64,000 nucleotides of DNA from VRUE01 sp963704505 (GCA_963704505.1 OY969912.1:2542001-2606000), one strand, 5' to 3'; counted from the stretch's first letter, positions 50,039 to 58,592 are shown. Notes: a model not told the origin generated them from the sequence alone. Numbers and translations are program-made.

Positions 50039-51124
50039 TTAGATCAATACGAAGCGGTCTCGGTGGATGACCTCATCGGCCGCATGGGGCAGGAGCTCGC
50101 GGACCTCAGGGCTCTTCAGGCCGATCACGCGCTGCAGCTCGGTGGCCGAGTAGTCGGTGATGCCTTTGCCGAGGATCTCGTCGCCGGCGGAAACCTCGAC
50201 CGCGTCGCCCGCCTCGAAACCCCCCTCGACCGCGGTGATGCCGACGGGGAGAAGGCTGGCGGAGTCGCGCAGGACTTTGGCGGCGCCTGCGTCGACTGTG
50301 AGCCGGCCGCGGGTCGGCTTCGCGTACTTGAGCCAGAGCTTGAAGCTCGAGTCCTTGCCGGAGCGGGGAAGGAAGCTGGTCCCGGCCGCCTCTCCTCGCG
50401 CGGCCGCGAGCAGGGTCCCGTCGACGGTGCCGTTGCAGATCCGCGCGGCGACCCCTGCCTCGCCGGCCATGCCGGCGGCGGCGACCTTGCTGCGCATCCC
50501 GCCCGAGCCGAAGACCGAGGTGCGGTCGCCGATCTCCATCCCCGCCAGCTCGGCGAAGTCCTCGACCTCGGCGACCAGCTGGGCGTCCGGGTCGGCACGC
50601 GGGTCCGCCGTGTACAGCCCGTCGGTGTCGGTGAGCAGGACCAGCAGGCGGGCGTCGAGGAGGATCGCGACCTGTGCGGCGAGGAAATCGTTGTCGCCGA
50701 AGGTGATCTCGTCGGTGGCGGTGGTGTCGTTCTCGTTGACGACCGGCACCACGCCCCAGGCGATCAGCCGTCGCAGCGTCTGCCGCGCGTTCAGGTAGTT
50801 GGCCCTGGCGGCGATGTCGCCGGCGGTGAGCAGGACCTGGGCGGCCCGGGTGCCGTGCTCGGCAAGCCGCTCCTCATAAGCGCGGAAGAGGTCGCCCTGG
50901 CCGATCGCCGACGCCGCCTGAAGCTCGTCCATCGCCCGCGGACGGGCGGGCAGGTCCATCAGCCGGATGCCGCGGGCGATCGCGCCCGAGGTGACCATCA
51001 CCACCCGCTCGCCGCCCTGCTCGAGCTCGGCGACCTGGCGGCAGACGCCGCCGAGGACCTCGGTCCGCAGGGAGCCGTCGTCGGCGGCGACGATCGAGGA
51101 GCCGAGCTTTGCGACCAGGGTCAT
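50039..51124 (-). CDS. proB: Glutamate 5-kinase with PUA domain
   Basis: A 361-residue enzyme of the amino-acid kinase family. TLVAKLGSSIVAADDGSL, VTSGAIARGIRLM, VPVVNENDTTATDEITFGDN, and LLTDTDGLYTADPR are active-site blocks. Residues after ~275 form a PUA domain (SLLPVGITAVEGGFEAGDAV). ATG 51124 faces the TetR gene across 77 bp; the normally adjacent obg gene is displaced ~6 kb upstream by the intervening plus-strand operon. Confidence 0.97.
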   Translation of the reverse strand: MTLVAKLGSSIVAADDGSLRTEVLGGVCRQVAELEQGGERVVMVTSGAIARGIRLMDLPARPRAMDELQAASAIGQGDLFRAYEERLAEHGTRAAQVLLTAGDIAARANYLNARQTLRRLIAWGVVPVVNENDTTATDEITFGDNDFLAAQVAILLDARLLVLLTDTDGLYTADPRADPDAQLVAEVEDFAELAGMEIGDRTSVFGSGGMRSKVAAAGMAGEAGVAARICNGTVDGTLLAAARGEAAGTSFLPRSGKDSSFKLWLKYAKPTRGRLTVDAGAAKVLRDSASLLPVGITAVEGGFEAGDAVEVSAGDEILGKGITDYSATELQRVIGLKSPEVRELLPHAADEVIHRDRFVLI

Positions 51125-51145
51125 GACCGGGCAAGTGTAGGCCGC

Positions 51146-51173
51146 TTGACGACAGTCGAAGTTTCACTATAGT
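51146..51173 (+). promoter_or_regulatory. Promoter of the TetR operon
   Basis: TTGACG (51146-51151) and TATAGT (51168-51173) are near-consensus -35 and -10 hexamers with a 16-base spacer, the best promoter seen in the window. The predicted RNA start is about 20 bases before the ATG at 51202. The -10 lies in the palindrome ACTATAGT and may also serve the divergent proB gene. Confidence 0.7.
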
Positions 51174-51188
51174 GCGGCACAAGTGAAA
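51162..51188. promoter_or_regulatory. Probable TetR operator
   Basis: TTTCACT (51162-51168) and AGTGAAA (51182-51188) form a perfect 7-bp inverted repeat with a 13-base spacer. They bracket the -10 and transcription start of the TetR promoter, the place expected for autoregulation. The same site lies upstream of proB. Confidence 0.65.
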
Positions 51189-51201
51189 TGAACCATCGCT
51201 G

Positions 51202-51804
51202 ATGGCCACTCCCGCGACAGATAGGCGCCGGTATCGGATGGGGGTCCGCGCGCGTCGCTCCGAAGAGACCGCGCGGCGGATCCGCGAGGTCGCGCTGGAG
51301 GGCTTTCTGACCGAGCCATACGCCGACGTGACCTTGGCCGGGGTCGCCGAGGGGGCGGGAGTCACCGTCCCCACCCTGCTGGCCCACTTCGGGCGCAAGG
51401 ACGAGCTCTTCGTCGCCGCCTGCCAGGACCGCTTCGAGCAGATCACCGGCTCGCGCGACGAAGCTCCCGTCGGCGACCACGGCGCCGCGGTGCGGAACGT
51501 GTTCGACAGCTACGAGGCGGACGGCGACGGCGTCCTGCACCTGCTCGCCGAGGAGGACCGCTTCCCCGCCGTCCGCGCGATGACCGACAGAGGCCGCGCG
51601 TACCACCGCTCCTGGGTCGAACGGGTCTTCGCGCCCGGCCTGGAGCCACTGACGGGGACCGCGCGCGAGCGCCGCGTCGCCCAGCTGATCGTCGTCACCG
51701 ACCTCTTCACCTGGAAGCTGCTGCGCCGCGACATGGGGCTCACCCGCGACCAGGCCGAAGAGGCGATCCTCGAGCTCGTGACGACCCTGACAGGAGATGA
51801 CTGA
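51202..51804 (+). CDS. TetR-family transcription regulator
   Basis: A 200-residue regulator. The N-terminal helix-turn-helix runs RRIREVALEGFLTEPYADVT then LAGVAEGAGVTVPTLLAHFG, with KDELFVA closing the domain. The C-terminal ligand-binding half is diverged, so the inducer is unknown. ATG 51202 overlaps the stop of a four-codon reading frame at 51188 (TGATG); a start at ATG 51238 is possible. First gene of a five-gene plus-strand operon; its stop overlaps the glycosyltransferase start (TGATG). Confidence 0.92.
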   Translation: MATPATDRRRYRMGVRARRSEETARRIREVALEGFLTEPYADVTLAGVAEGAGVTVPTLLAHFGRKDELFVAACQDRFEQITGSRDEAPVGDHGAAVRNVFDSYEADGDGVLHLLAEEDRFPAVRAMTDRGRAYHRSWVERVFAPGLEPLTGTARERRVAQLIVVTDLFTWKLLRRDMGLTRDQAEEAILELVTTLTGDD

Positions 51805-53045
51805 TGGCCCGAGTCCTGCTCTACACAAGCCCCTCCCCCGGGCATGTCTATCCACCGATCGGGACCGCCGTGGCGCTGCGCGATCGCGGGCACGAGATCA
51901 CGATCCGCACAGCGGCCGCGAAAGTCGGCTCGCTGGGGCGCCTCGGCTTCGATGTCGCGCCGATCGACCCAAGCATCGAGGCGATCGAGACCGAGGACTG
52001 GAAGGCGCGCACCTCGATCGGCGCGATCCGCTCGCTGCTCGAGACGTGGGATCAGAGGGCCGATCACGAGATCGCCGACCTGCGGGCCGCGATCGACGAG
52101 GAAGAGCCGGACCTGATTCTGATCGACCCCAACGCGACCTCGGCCAGCGCGCTCGCCGAGGCCTCGGGGCTCCCCTGGGCCCACTACATCCCCTACCCCC
52201 ATCCCGTGCAGGCGCGCGGCGTGCCGGCATTCGGGCCCGGCTTCGCCCCCTCGACCAGCCCACTCGGGGGGTTCCGCGACGCCGCCGCCGATCGCGTCAA
52301 GGAGGCCGCCTACGCCTCGGCCCTGACCCGGTACAACGCGCGCCGGCGCAGCCTCGACCTGCCGGCGCTCGACCGCTACGAGGAATGGCTCCTGCGCGCG
52401 CCGATCGCCCTCCAGTTCTCGGCCGAGCCGTTCGAATACCCGCGGGCCTGGCCGGAGAACTCGCGGCTCGTCGGCCCAGCCCTCTGGGAGCCGCCCGCGG
52501 CAGAGCCCGAGTGGCTCGCCGCCGAGGAGCGGCCGATCGTCCTCGTCAACGCCTCGACCGAGTTCCAGGACGACGCGGTCCTGATCGGGACCGCGCTGGA
52601 GGCATTCGCCGACAGTCCCTACCTCCTGGTCGCGACCACCGCCGCGCACGACCCGTCGCGGTTCAAGGCTCCGGCGAACGCGATCGTCGAGCGATTCATC
52701 CCCCACGGGCCGATCCTGAGGCGCGCCGCCGCGGTGATCTCGCACGGCGGCATGGGCACGACCCAGAAGGCGCTCGCCTCAGGCGTCCCGGTCTGCGTGG
52801 TGCCCTTCATACGCGATCAGTTCGAGGTCGCCCGCCGGGTCGAGCACTGCGGGGCCGGCACGATCCTCACTCCGAGGAAGCTCCGCGCCGACCGGCTGCG
52901 GCGCGCGGTGGATGAGACGATCGACTGCCGTCCCGCCGCCGAGCGGGTTCGCGACGCGTTCGCCGCGGCGGGCGGCGCCGAGGCTGCCGCCGACGCGCTC
53001 GAGACCCTGCTTCCCGCGCGGGCGGGGGCGCCGCTCGGGACTTAG
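51804..53045 (+). CDS. GT-B glycosyltransferase (UGT / macrolide glycosyltransferase type)
   Basis: A 413-residue GT1-type enzyme. It starts RVLLYTSPSPGHVYPPIGTA (acceptor-side GH motif) and the donor-binding C-terminal half has FIPHGPILRRAAAVISHGG, MGTTQKALASGVPVCVVPF and DQFEVARRVEHCGAG, the usual HGGxGTxxxAL...P...DQ signature. Enzymes of this class put sugars on small lipophilic molecules such as macrolides, flavonoids, sterols or carotenoids. Co-translated with the TetR gene, so it is probably regulated by the product or substrate. Confidence 0.93.
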   Translation: MARVLLYTSPSPGHVYPPIGTAVALRDRGHEITIRTAAAKVGSLGRLGFDVAPIDPSIEAIETEDWKARTSIGAIRSLLETWDQRADHEIADLRAAIDEEEPDLILIDPNATSASALAEASGLPWAHYIPYPHPVQARGVPAFGPGFAPSTSPLGGFRDAAADRVKEAAYASALTRYNARRRSLDLPALDRYEEWLLRAPIALQFSAEPFEYPRAWPENSRLVGPALWEPPAAEPEWLAAEERPIVLVNASTEFQDDAVLIGTALEAFADSPYLLVATTAAHDPSRFKAPANAIVERFIPHGPILRRAAAVISHGGMGTTQKALASGVPVCVVPFIRDQFEVARRVEHCGAGTILTPRKLRADRLRRAVDETIDCRPAAERVRDAFAAAGGAEAAADALETLLPARAGAPLGT

Positions 53046-53123
53046 TCCGCTCGTTCAAGGATCGCCCGGCTCCTGTACGAAACTTGAAGGATCAGCCGAC
53101 CGCAGGACCACCGCCTCCCCTAC

Positions 53124-54935
53124 ATGCCCGGCATCGACGCGCTGCGGGCCATCGCGGTGCTCGCCGTTTTCGCCTACCACGCGGGCATCGGCTGGATGCC
53201 GGGTGGCTTTCTCGGCGTCGACGTCTTCTTCGTGATCAGCGGCTACCTGATCACCTCGCTGCTGCTCAGTGAGTACCGGCGCGGCGGCCACATCCGCCTC
53301 GGCCGCTTCTGGGTGCGGCGGGCGCGGCGCCTGCTGCCCGCGGTCGGCGTCTTCATCGCGGTGACGATGGTCGTCGCGGCGATCGTCGAGCCGGACCGGA
53401 TCGACAGCCTGCGCGGCGACGCAATCGCCTCGCTGCTCTACGTCGCCAACTGGCACTTCATCTTTGACCACCAGTCCTACTTCGAGCAATTTCAGCGCCC
53501 CTCGCTGTTCCGCCACCTCTGGTCGCTCTCGGTCGAGGAGCAGTTCTACCTCCTCTGGCCGGTCGCCTTCGCCGCCGGGATGACGCTGTTCGGCCGCCGC
53601 CGATTGATCGTCGGCGTGCTCGCCGGGGCCGCCGCCTCGGTCGCGCTCGGTTGGCTGCTCTTCGATCCCCACGATGCCTCCCGCGTCTATTACGGCACCG
53701 AAACCCACGCCGTCGGCCTGCTCGCCGGCGTTGCCCTCGCCCTCCTCTGGAGCCCCTGGGACCTACGCCGGGGCACGCCGGGGCGCTGGACCGGCCCGAT
53801 CCTCGACGGGATCGGAGTCCTCGCCCTGGCCTACCTGGTCGCCGCCTTCTTCGACGTGCATGACTACGACCTCGGCCTCTTCCACGGCGGCTACGCCTGG
53901 CTGGCGCTGGCGAGCGCGCTGCTGATCGGCGTCTTCGCGCACCCGGCGCCACGGCTCGGCGGGCTACTCGCCCGGGCACCGGTGATCTGGCTAGGACTGC
54001 GCAGCTACAGCTTCTACCTCTGGCACTGGCCGGTCCTCGCCCTGACCCGCCCCGGGATCGACGTCTCGGTGCCGAGAGGGATCCTGATCCCACTGCAGCT
54101 GCTCGCCGTGCTCGGCCTCGCCGACCTCTCCTACCGCTTCGTCGAGATCCCCTTCCGGCGCCGGCCGCGAATGCCGGAGCGCGGCGGCGAGCTGCTCGCC
54201 CGCTTCGGCCGCCCGGCCCTGCTGGTCGCCGTGCCGGCGGTCGTCTTCCTGGTCGGCTGGAGCGGGATCGCCGGCGGCGGTGCCAGGCGCCTCTCGCCGG
54301 ACGCCGCGGCAGCGTCGACCGCCGACTCGGCCAGGGTCACGGTCAGCGCCCGCGCCGAGCGTGAGTCGAAAGCGCCCCGGGTGATGGCGCTCGGCGACTC
54401 GGTGATGATCGCGGCCAAGGAAAAGCTCGCGGCCCGGCTCGGGCCCCGGTTCTCGATGAACGCCCGGGTCGGCCGTCAGGCCGACGAATTCGCCGACCTG
54501 GTCGAGGGCCTGAAAGGCAGGGGCGCCAACGTCGACGCGCTGATCATCCAGATGGGAAACAACGGCCCCCTGTACAGCGCTGAAATGGAGGCGATCAGGA
54601 AGGCGACGGCCAACGTCGGCCAGCTCTTCCTGGTCAGCGACCACGCGCCGGTCTCCTGGATCGGCGAGTCCGACGACGCGCTCGCCGAAGCGGCCGATGA
54701 CTGGCCGCACACGACCCTGATCGACTGGTCCTCGGTGGCCGGGGACCACGACCGGCTGCTCTGGGACGACATCCATCTGAAGCCGGCCGGGGTCGGCGTC
54801 TACGCCCGCGTCCTCAGCCGCGCGGTCCATGCTCAGTTCGATTGGCCGGCCGCCAGAACGGGGCCGGGGACGCCCGCCGGTTGCGCGCGCTCCCGCCCGG
54901 GGTGCAAGACTGGGACCCAGGAGGCGTCAGGTTGA
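53124..54935 (+). CDS. Membrane acyltransferase 3 (OafA-type) with C-terminal SGNH domain
   Basis: A 603-residue protein. The acyltransferase-3 domain (~1-370) has IDALRAIAVLAVFAYHAGIG with the conserved His, GVDVFFVISGYLITSLLL, LWSLSVEEQFYLLWPV, and ~10 helices. A periplasmic SGNH-like domain follows (~420-590): VMALGDSVMIAAKEKLA (Ser), IIQMGNNGPLYSAEM (Asn) and DDIHLKPAGVGVYA (Asp-His). Such fusions O-acylate extracellular glycans or glycolipids. ATG 53124 is the only standard start, but the preceding codons read like family sequence (HRLPY), so an atypical start further up is possible. Its stop overlaps the next start (TTGA). Confidence 0.9.
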   Translation: MPGIDALRAIAVLAVFAYHAGIGWMPGGFLGVDVFFVISGYLITSLLLSEYRRGGHIRLGRFWVRRARRLLPAVGVFIAVTMVVAAIVEPDRIDSLRGDAIASLLYVANWHFIFDHQSYFEQFQRPSLFRHLWSLSVEEQFYLLWPVAFAAGMTLFGRRRLIVGVLAGAAASVALGWLLFDPHDASRVYYGTETHAVGLLAGVALALLWSPWDLRRGTPGRWTGPILDGIGVLALAYLVAAFFDVHDYDLGLFHGGYAWLALASALLIGVFAHPAPRLGGLLARAPVIWLGLRSYSFYLWHWPVLALTRPGIDVSVPRGILIPLQLLAVLGLADLSYRFVEIPFRRRPRMPERGGELLARFGRPALLVAVPAVVFLVGWSGIAGGGARRLSPDAAAASTADSARVTVSARAERESKAPRVMALGDSVMIAAKEKLAARLGPRFSMNARVGRQADEFADLVEGLKGRGANVDALIIQMGNNGPLYSAEMEAIRKATANVGQLFLVSDHAPVSWIGESDDALAEAADDWPHTTLIDWSSVAGDHDRLLWDDIHLKPAGVGVYARVLSRAVHAQFDWPAARTGPGTPAGCARSRPGCKTGTQEASG

Positions 54936-56227
54936 AAGACACCGAATTCGACGTTGCGATTGTCGGCGCGAGCATCGCCGGTTGCACGGCGGCGACCCTC
55001 CTCGGCCGTCAGGGCGCCACGGTCGCCCTCCTCGAGAGCCACAGCGCGCCCGACCACTACAAGGTGATGTGCACCCATGTCTTCCAGGGGAGCGCCTATC
55101 CGACCCTGAGGCGACTGGGGATCGCCGACCAGTTCGAGCGCGCCGGCGCGCGCCGCAGCGAGCCGCGGATCTGGAGCCGGTACGGCTGGATAACGCCGCC
55201 GGACGGGTACATGGACCGGATCGACGAGGTCGGGCATGGCTTGAACATTCGCCGCCAGACCGCCGACCCGATGCTGCGAGAGATGACGGCCGGGACCGAC
55301 GGCGTCGAGTTGATGATGGGTCAGACAGCGACCGGCGTGCTTCAGGACCGCGGGCGCGCCCGCGGTGTGCGCGTCCGGTCCAAGGATGGCGAGGAGCGCG
55401 AGCTGACGGCGCGCCTCGTGGTCGGCGCCGACGGCCGCGGGTCCGGGGTCGCCAAGCTCGCCGGAAGGCCGACCAAGAGCCAGCCGAACAACCGCTTCGC
55501 CTATATGGCCTATTTCAAGGACACGCCGCTGGTCACCGGGGACTGCCCGCAGATGTGGTTCCTCGACCCCGACATGGCCTACGCCTTCCCGACCGACGAC
55601 AACCAGACGATGCTCGCCTGCGTCGCCCATAAGGACCGGATGCCCGAATTCAAAGCCGACGCCGGGGCGGCGATGGCGACGATGTACGAACGCGTTCCGG
55701 ATGGACCGGCGGTCGATCCGGAGAAGCGGGTTTCGAAGTTCCTCGGCAAGCTCGACGTCCCCAACGAACGCCGCCGGCCCGACGGGCCGGGGCTGGCATT
55801 GGTCGGCGACGCGGCGCTCTCGGCCGACCCGCTCTGGGGCGTCGGCTGCGGGTGGGCATTCCAGTCGGGCGAGTGGCTCGCGGAAGAGGCCGGGCCGGCG
55901 CTGTCGGGCGGCGGCGAGGACGAGCTCGACCGGGCACTGTCCCGGTACGCGCGCAGGCACCGCAAGGGCCTGGCGATGCACAACCGGATGCTTTCCACCT
56001 ACTCGAGCGGGCGCCGCTTCAACCCAGCCGAAAAGATCCTCTTCCGAGGCGCGGCCCGAAACGAAGAGCTCGCCGCCCGCTTCTCGCTCGTCGGCGAGCG
56101 CTGGATACCGCCACAGCGGATCATGACCCCGAGCACCCTGGCGCTGGCGCTCAAGGCGAACCTCAGTCGCGGCGCCAAGCCGATCGGCCTGCCGACATCG
56201 GCAACGGCCGAGGCCCGGCCCGCGTGA
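54932..56227 (+). CDS. FAD-dependent monooxygenase/oxidoreductase
   Basis: A 431-residue class A flavoprotein. FAD motif 1 is FDVAIVGASIAGCTAATLLG, the DG region is LVVGADGRGSGVAKLAG, and motif 3 is ALVGDAALSADPLWGVGCGW. It resembles aromatic hydroxylases, epoxidases and flavin halogenase relatives; the halogenase WxWxIP motif was not seen. The start is TTG 54932: AGGAGG lies seven bases upstream and the codon overlaps the acyltransferase stop. Product likely a hydroxylated or epoxidised small molecule, acted on by the next gene's enzyme. Confidence 0.88.
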   Translation: MKDTEFDVAIVGASIAGCTAATLLGRQGATVALLESHSAPDHYKVMCTHVFQGSAYPTLRRLGIADQFERAGARRSEPRIWSRYGWITPPDGYMDRIDEVGHGLNIRRQTADPMLREMTAGTDGVELMMGQTATGVLQDRGRARGVRVRSKDGEERELTARLVVGADGRGSGVAKLAGRPTKSQPNNRFAYMAYFKDTPLVTGDCPQMWFLDPDMAYAFPTDDNQTMLACVAHKDRMPEFKADAGAAMATMYERVPDGPAVDPEKRVSKFLGKLDVPNERRRPDGPGLALVGDAALSADPLWGVGCGWAFQSGEWLAEEAGPALSGGGEDELDRALSRYARRHRKGLAMHNRMLSTYSSGRRFNPAEKILFRGAARNEELAARFSLVGERWIPPQRIMTPSTLALALKANLSRGAKPIGLPTSATAEARPA

Positions 56228-57075
56228 GCACCCGGCGCGGCGAGGTCACGGTCAGCGGCGTTCGCTCGCCGACCCTCGAAGCCGGTCCGCGAGAGGCCGA
56301 GGAGGCGGCCGTCTTCGTCCACGGCAACCCGGGCTCCGTCCGCGACTGGGAGCGGCTGGTCGAGGCGAGCGGGGAGCAGGGGCGAGCGGTGGCGCTCGAC
56401 ATGCCCGGCTTCGGGGAGGCCGACAAGCCGGTTTCCTTCCCGTACACGATCGAGGGCTACGCGATCCACCTCGATGCCGCCCTCGAGCAGCTCGGCGTGC
56501 GCAGGGCGCATCTGATCCTTCACGACTTCGGAGGGCCCTGGGGGCTCCAGTGGTGCGCCGAACACCCCGAGAAGCTCGGCAGCGTGACCCTGGTCGACAC
56601 CGGCATCCTCTACGGCTATCGCTGGCACTCGATGGCAAAGATCTGGCGCATCCGCGGCGCCGGTGAGCTCTTCTTCGCGATGACCACGCCCTTCGCGATG
56701 CGCCAGGCGCTGAGGCGAGGCCAGCCTCGCCCGCTTCCCGAGGAGGCGCTCGACCTCTTCTTCACGTCCAACAAGGACAGGGGGACCCAGCGCGCGATCC
56801 TCACGCTCTACCGCAACAGCCCGCCCGACGCGATGGAGCGGCTCGGCCCGCAGCTGGGCGAGTTGGAGGTGCCGGCACTCATCGTCTGGGGCCGCCACGA
56901 CCCCTACATCGGGGTCGAGTACGCCGAGCAGCAGAGGCGAACGTTCCCGGAGGCCGAGGTGGTGGTCCTGGAGCAGAGCGGCCACTGGCCGATGTGGGAC
57001 GCGCCGGAGGAGATGGAGGCGACGATCGTCCCCTTCCTCGCCGGCCGGCTCGGCTCCGGCGTCACCGCCGGCTAG
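56224..57075 (+). CDS. Alpha/beta hydrolase with Asp nucleophile (dehalogenase / epoxide hydrolase type)
   Basis: A 283-residue alpha/beta hydrolase. The oxyanion-hole motif is FVHGNPGSVRDW, the nucleophile elbow LILHDFGGPWG with Asp101 where lipases have Ser, the acid Asp226 (WGRHDPYIG), and the base His254 (QSGHWPMWDAP). An Asp nucleophile is found in haloalkane and fluoroacetate dehalogenases and in epoxide hydrolases. Haloalkane dehalogenases usually have Trp after the Asp; here it is Phe. The GTG start overlaps the FAD gene stop (GTGA). It ends tail-to-tail with obg, sharing CTAG as both stop codons. Confidence 0.9.
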   Translation: MSTRRGEVTVSGVRSPTLEAGPREAEEAAVFVHGNPGSVRDWERLVEASGEQGRAVALDMPGFGEADKPVSFPYTIEGYAIHLDAALEQLGVRRAHLILHDFGGPWGLQWCAEHPEKLGSVTLVDTGILYGYRWHSMAKIWRIRGAGELFFAMTTPFAMRQALRRGQPRPLPEEALDLFFTSNKDRGTQRAILTLYRNSPPDAMERLGPQLGELEVPALIVWGRHDPYIGVEYAEQQRRTFPEAEVVVLEQSGHWPMWDAPEEMEATIVPFLAGRLGSGVTAG

Positions 57076-58364
57076 GGGTGCAGTTCGAAGACGTGCTCGC
57101 CGACGTGGACGTCGTCGCCTGCTTCGAAGCCGGCGGCGCGGAGCGCGGAGATCACCCCGATCTCGTTGAGGCGGGACTCCAGATAGGCCAGCGCCTCTTC
57201 GTTTTTGAGGTCATGGCGCTCGAAGAGCAGCTCGACCCCGCGGCCGAGGACGCGGTAGCCGCCGTCGTCCTCGCGCTGCACGGAGTAGCCGCCCTCGCCG
57301 ACCGGCCGGTAGAGGCGATGCTCGGTCTCGAACTCCGTCGCGAGGGGACCGGCGGCCGGGGCGGCGGGCCCCGCCGCGGCGGCGACCCCCGTGAAGATCG
57401 CGGTCTTCAGCGCGTCCAGCCCCTCGCCGGTGGCCGACGAAACGGCGAGCACGTCGACCGCCCGCTCGCCGAGGCGGCGGCGCCAGTCCTTGATCGCCAT
57501 GCCCACCTCGTCGGCGATGAGCAGGTCGCGCTTGGAGAGGACTACCACCTCGGGCAGGCGGTCAAGGCCGGCGCCGTAACTGGAGAGCTCGGCGCGGATC
57601 CCCTCGTAATTGGCGACCGGATCGCCCTCGAGGGGCGCCAGGTCGACGAGATGGAGAAGCATCGAGCAGCGCTCGACGTGGGCGAGGAACTCGTGCCCGA
57701 GCCCCGCACCCTCGCCGGCACCCTCGATCAGGCCCGGAATGTCGGCGAGGACCACCTGCCGCTCATCGCCGTCGAGGACGCCGAGGGCCGGCGAGATCGT
57801 CGTGAACGGGTAGTCGGCGACCTTCGGTGCCGCTCTGGTCAGGCGGCCGAGCAGTGACGACTTGCCGGCGTTCGGAAGGCCGATCAGCCCTGCATCGGCG
57901 AGCAGCTTGAGCCGCAGCTCGATCCAACCGCCTTCGCCACTGGTGCCTTTCTCGGCGAAGCGCGGGGCCTGCCTGGTCGAGGTGGAGAAGCGCTTGTTGC
58001 CATGGCCTCCGCGCCCGCCGTGGGCGACGACGGCGCTCTGCCCCGCCTCGACCAGGTCGAGTGAGCTGCCCTCGACGGTCTCGCCCTGGGTGCCGGGCGG
58101 GACCTGCACCACGCGGTCATCGCCGCGGGCGCCGTGCCTGTTGCTGCCCTCGCCGTGGCTGCCGCGGCCGGCGCGGAAGTGCTTGCTGCCGGTCAGCGGG
58201 CCGAGGTCGCGCCGCGAGGAGTCGCAGACCAGGACCACGTCCCCCCCGTGCCCGCCGTCGCCCCCATCGGGCCCGCCGCGCGGCACATGCGCCTCACGCC
58301 GAAAGCTGACCGAGCCATTCCCCCCGGCTCCGCCCTCAACCCAAATTTTCGCCTTGTCATACAT
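57072..58364 (-). CDS. obg: Obg GTPase (ribosome assembly, stress control)
   Basis: A 430-residue GTPase. The glycine-rich Obg fold is residues 1-~158 (KIWVEGGAGGNGSVSFRREA; GGPDGGDGGHGGDVVLV). The G domain has GLPNAGKSSLLGRLTRAAP, LADIPGLIEGAGEGAGLGHE and VLSKRDLL. A C-terminal OCT domain ends GDDVHVGEHVFELHP. It binds the 50S subunit and alarmones. The ATG at 58364 lacks a Shine-Dalgarno; a leader motif shared with trpD lies ~35-70 bases upstream. Confidence 0.98.
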   Translation of the reverse strand: MYDKAKIWVEGGAGGNGSVSFRREAHVPRGGPDGGDGGHGGDVVLVCDSSRRDLGPLTGSKHFRAGRGSHGEGSNRHGARGDDRVVQVPPGTQGETVEGSSLDLVEAGQSAVVAHGGRGGHGNKRFSTSTRQAPRFAEKGTSGEGGWIELRLKLLADAGLIGLPNAGKSSLLGRLTRAAPKVADYPFTTISPALGVLDGDERQVVLADIPGLIEGAGEGAGLGHEFLAHVERCSMLLHLVDLAPLEGDPVANYEGIRAELSSYGAGLDRLPEVVVLSKRDLLIADEVGMAIKDWRRRLGERAVDVLAVSSATGEGLDALKTAIFTGVAAAAGPAAPAAGPLATEFETEHRLYRPVGEGGYSVQREDDGGYRVLGRGVELLFERHDLKNEEALAYLESRLNEIGVISALRAAGFEAGDDVHVGEHVFELHP

Positions 58365-58397
58365 CGCTACGGAGGTTAGTCGGGCCGACGAGAACGC

Positions 58398-58432
58398 ATT
58401 TCTTCCCGCTATCCGGCATCGAGTGCGACCTC
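58398..58432 (-). promoter_or_regulatory. Leader motif upstream of obg shared with trpD
   Basis: Reading leftward, GAGGTCGCACTCGATGCCGG followed by ATAGCGGG and AAATGCG matches the trpG-trpD spacer (22121-22162) at about 27 of 35 positions. Here the hairpin is weaker (CGCA/TGCG), so the primary sequence rather than the fold is shared. Confidence 0.4.
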
Positions 58433-58561
58433 AACGCCGAAGCCGCTCGCGCGATCTCGATCGGGCCTGCGCGAAGGGGTCGGGCGCCCCTCCGAACGGC
58501 TTGTACTTTTTCGGCGATCCCATCGCGATAGCCGCAAGACGATCCACCGAAAATGTTGAGT

Positions 58562-58585
58562 GAGGAGGGGTGCCGGCCCCTTCTC
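58562..58585 (-). terminator. Hairpin after the second propeller gene
   Basis: GAGGAGGGG and CCCCTTCTC pair with one mismatch around TGCCGG, 15 bases beyond the stop of the propeller gene on the minus strand. No T run. It separates the propeller genes from obg; the rest of the 235-bp gap holds only the leader motif. Confidence 0.5.
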
Positions 58586-58592
58586 TTAGATA

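Noticed and set aside
48581..51172. A plus-strand open frame of 863 codons
   Set aside because: Antisense to nadD, proA and proB, all secure.
53084..53272. Alternative TTG-started frame before the acyltransferase
   Set aside because: It is out of frame with the acyltransferase and ends within it without any recognisable motif.
51125..57075. Insertion-sequence or integrase remnants at the borders of the plus-strand operon
   Set aside because: No transposase, integrase, tRNA or terminal repeats were seen; the operon ends directly on the obg stop codon.
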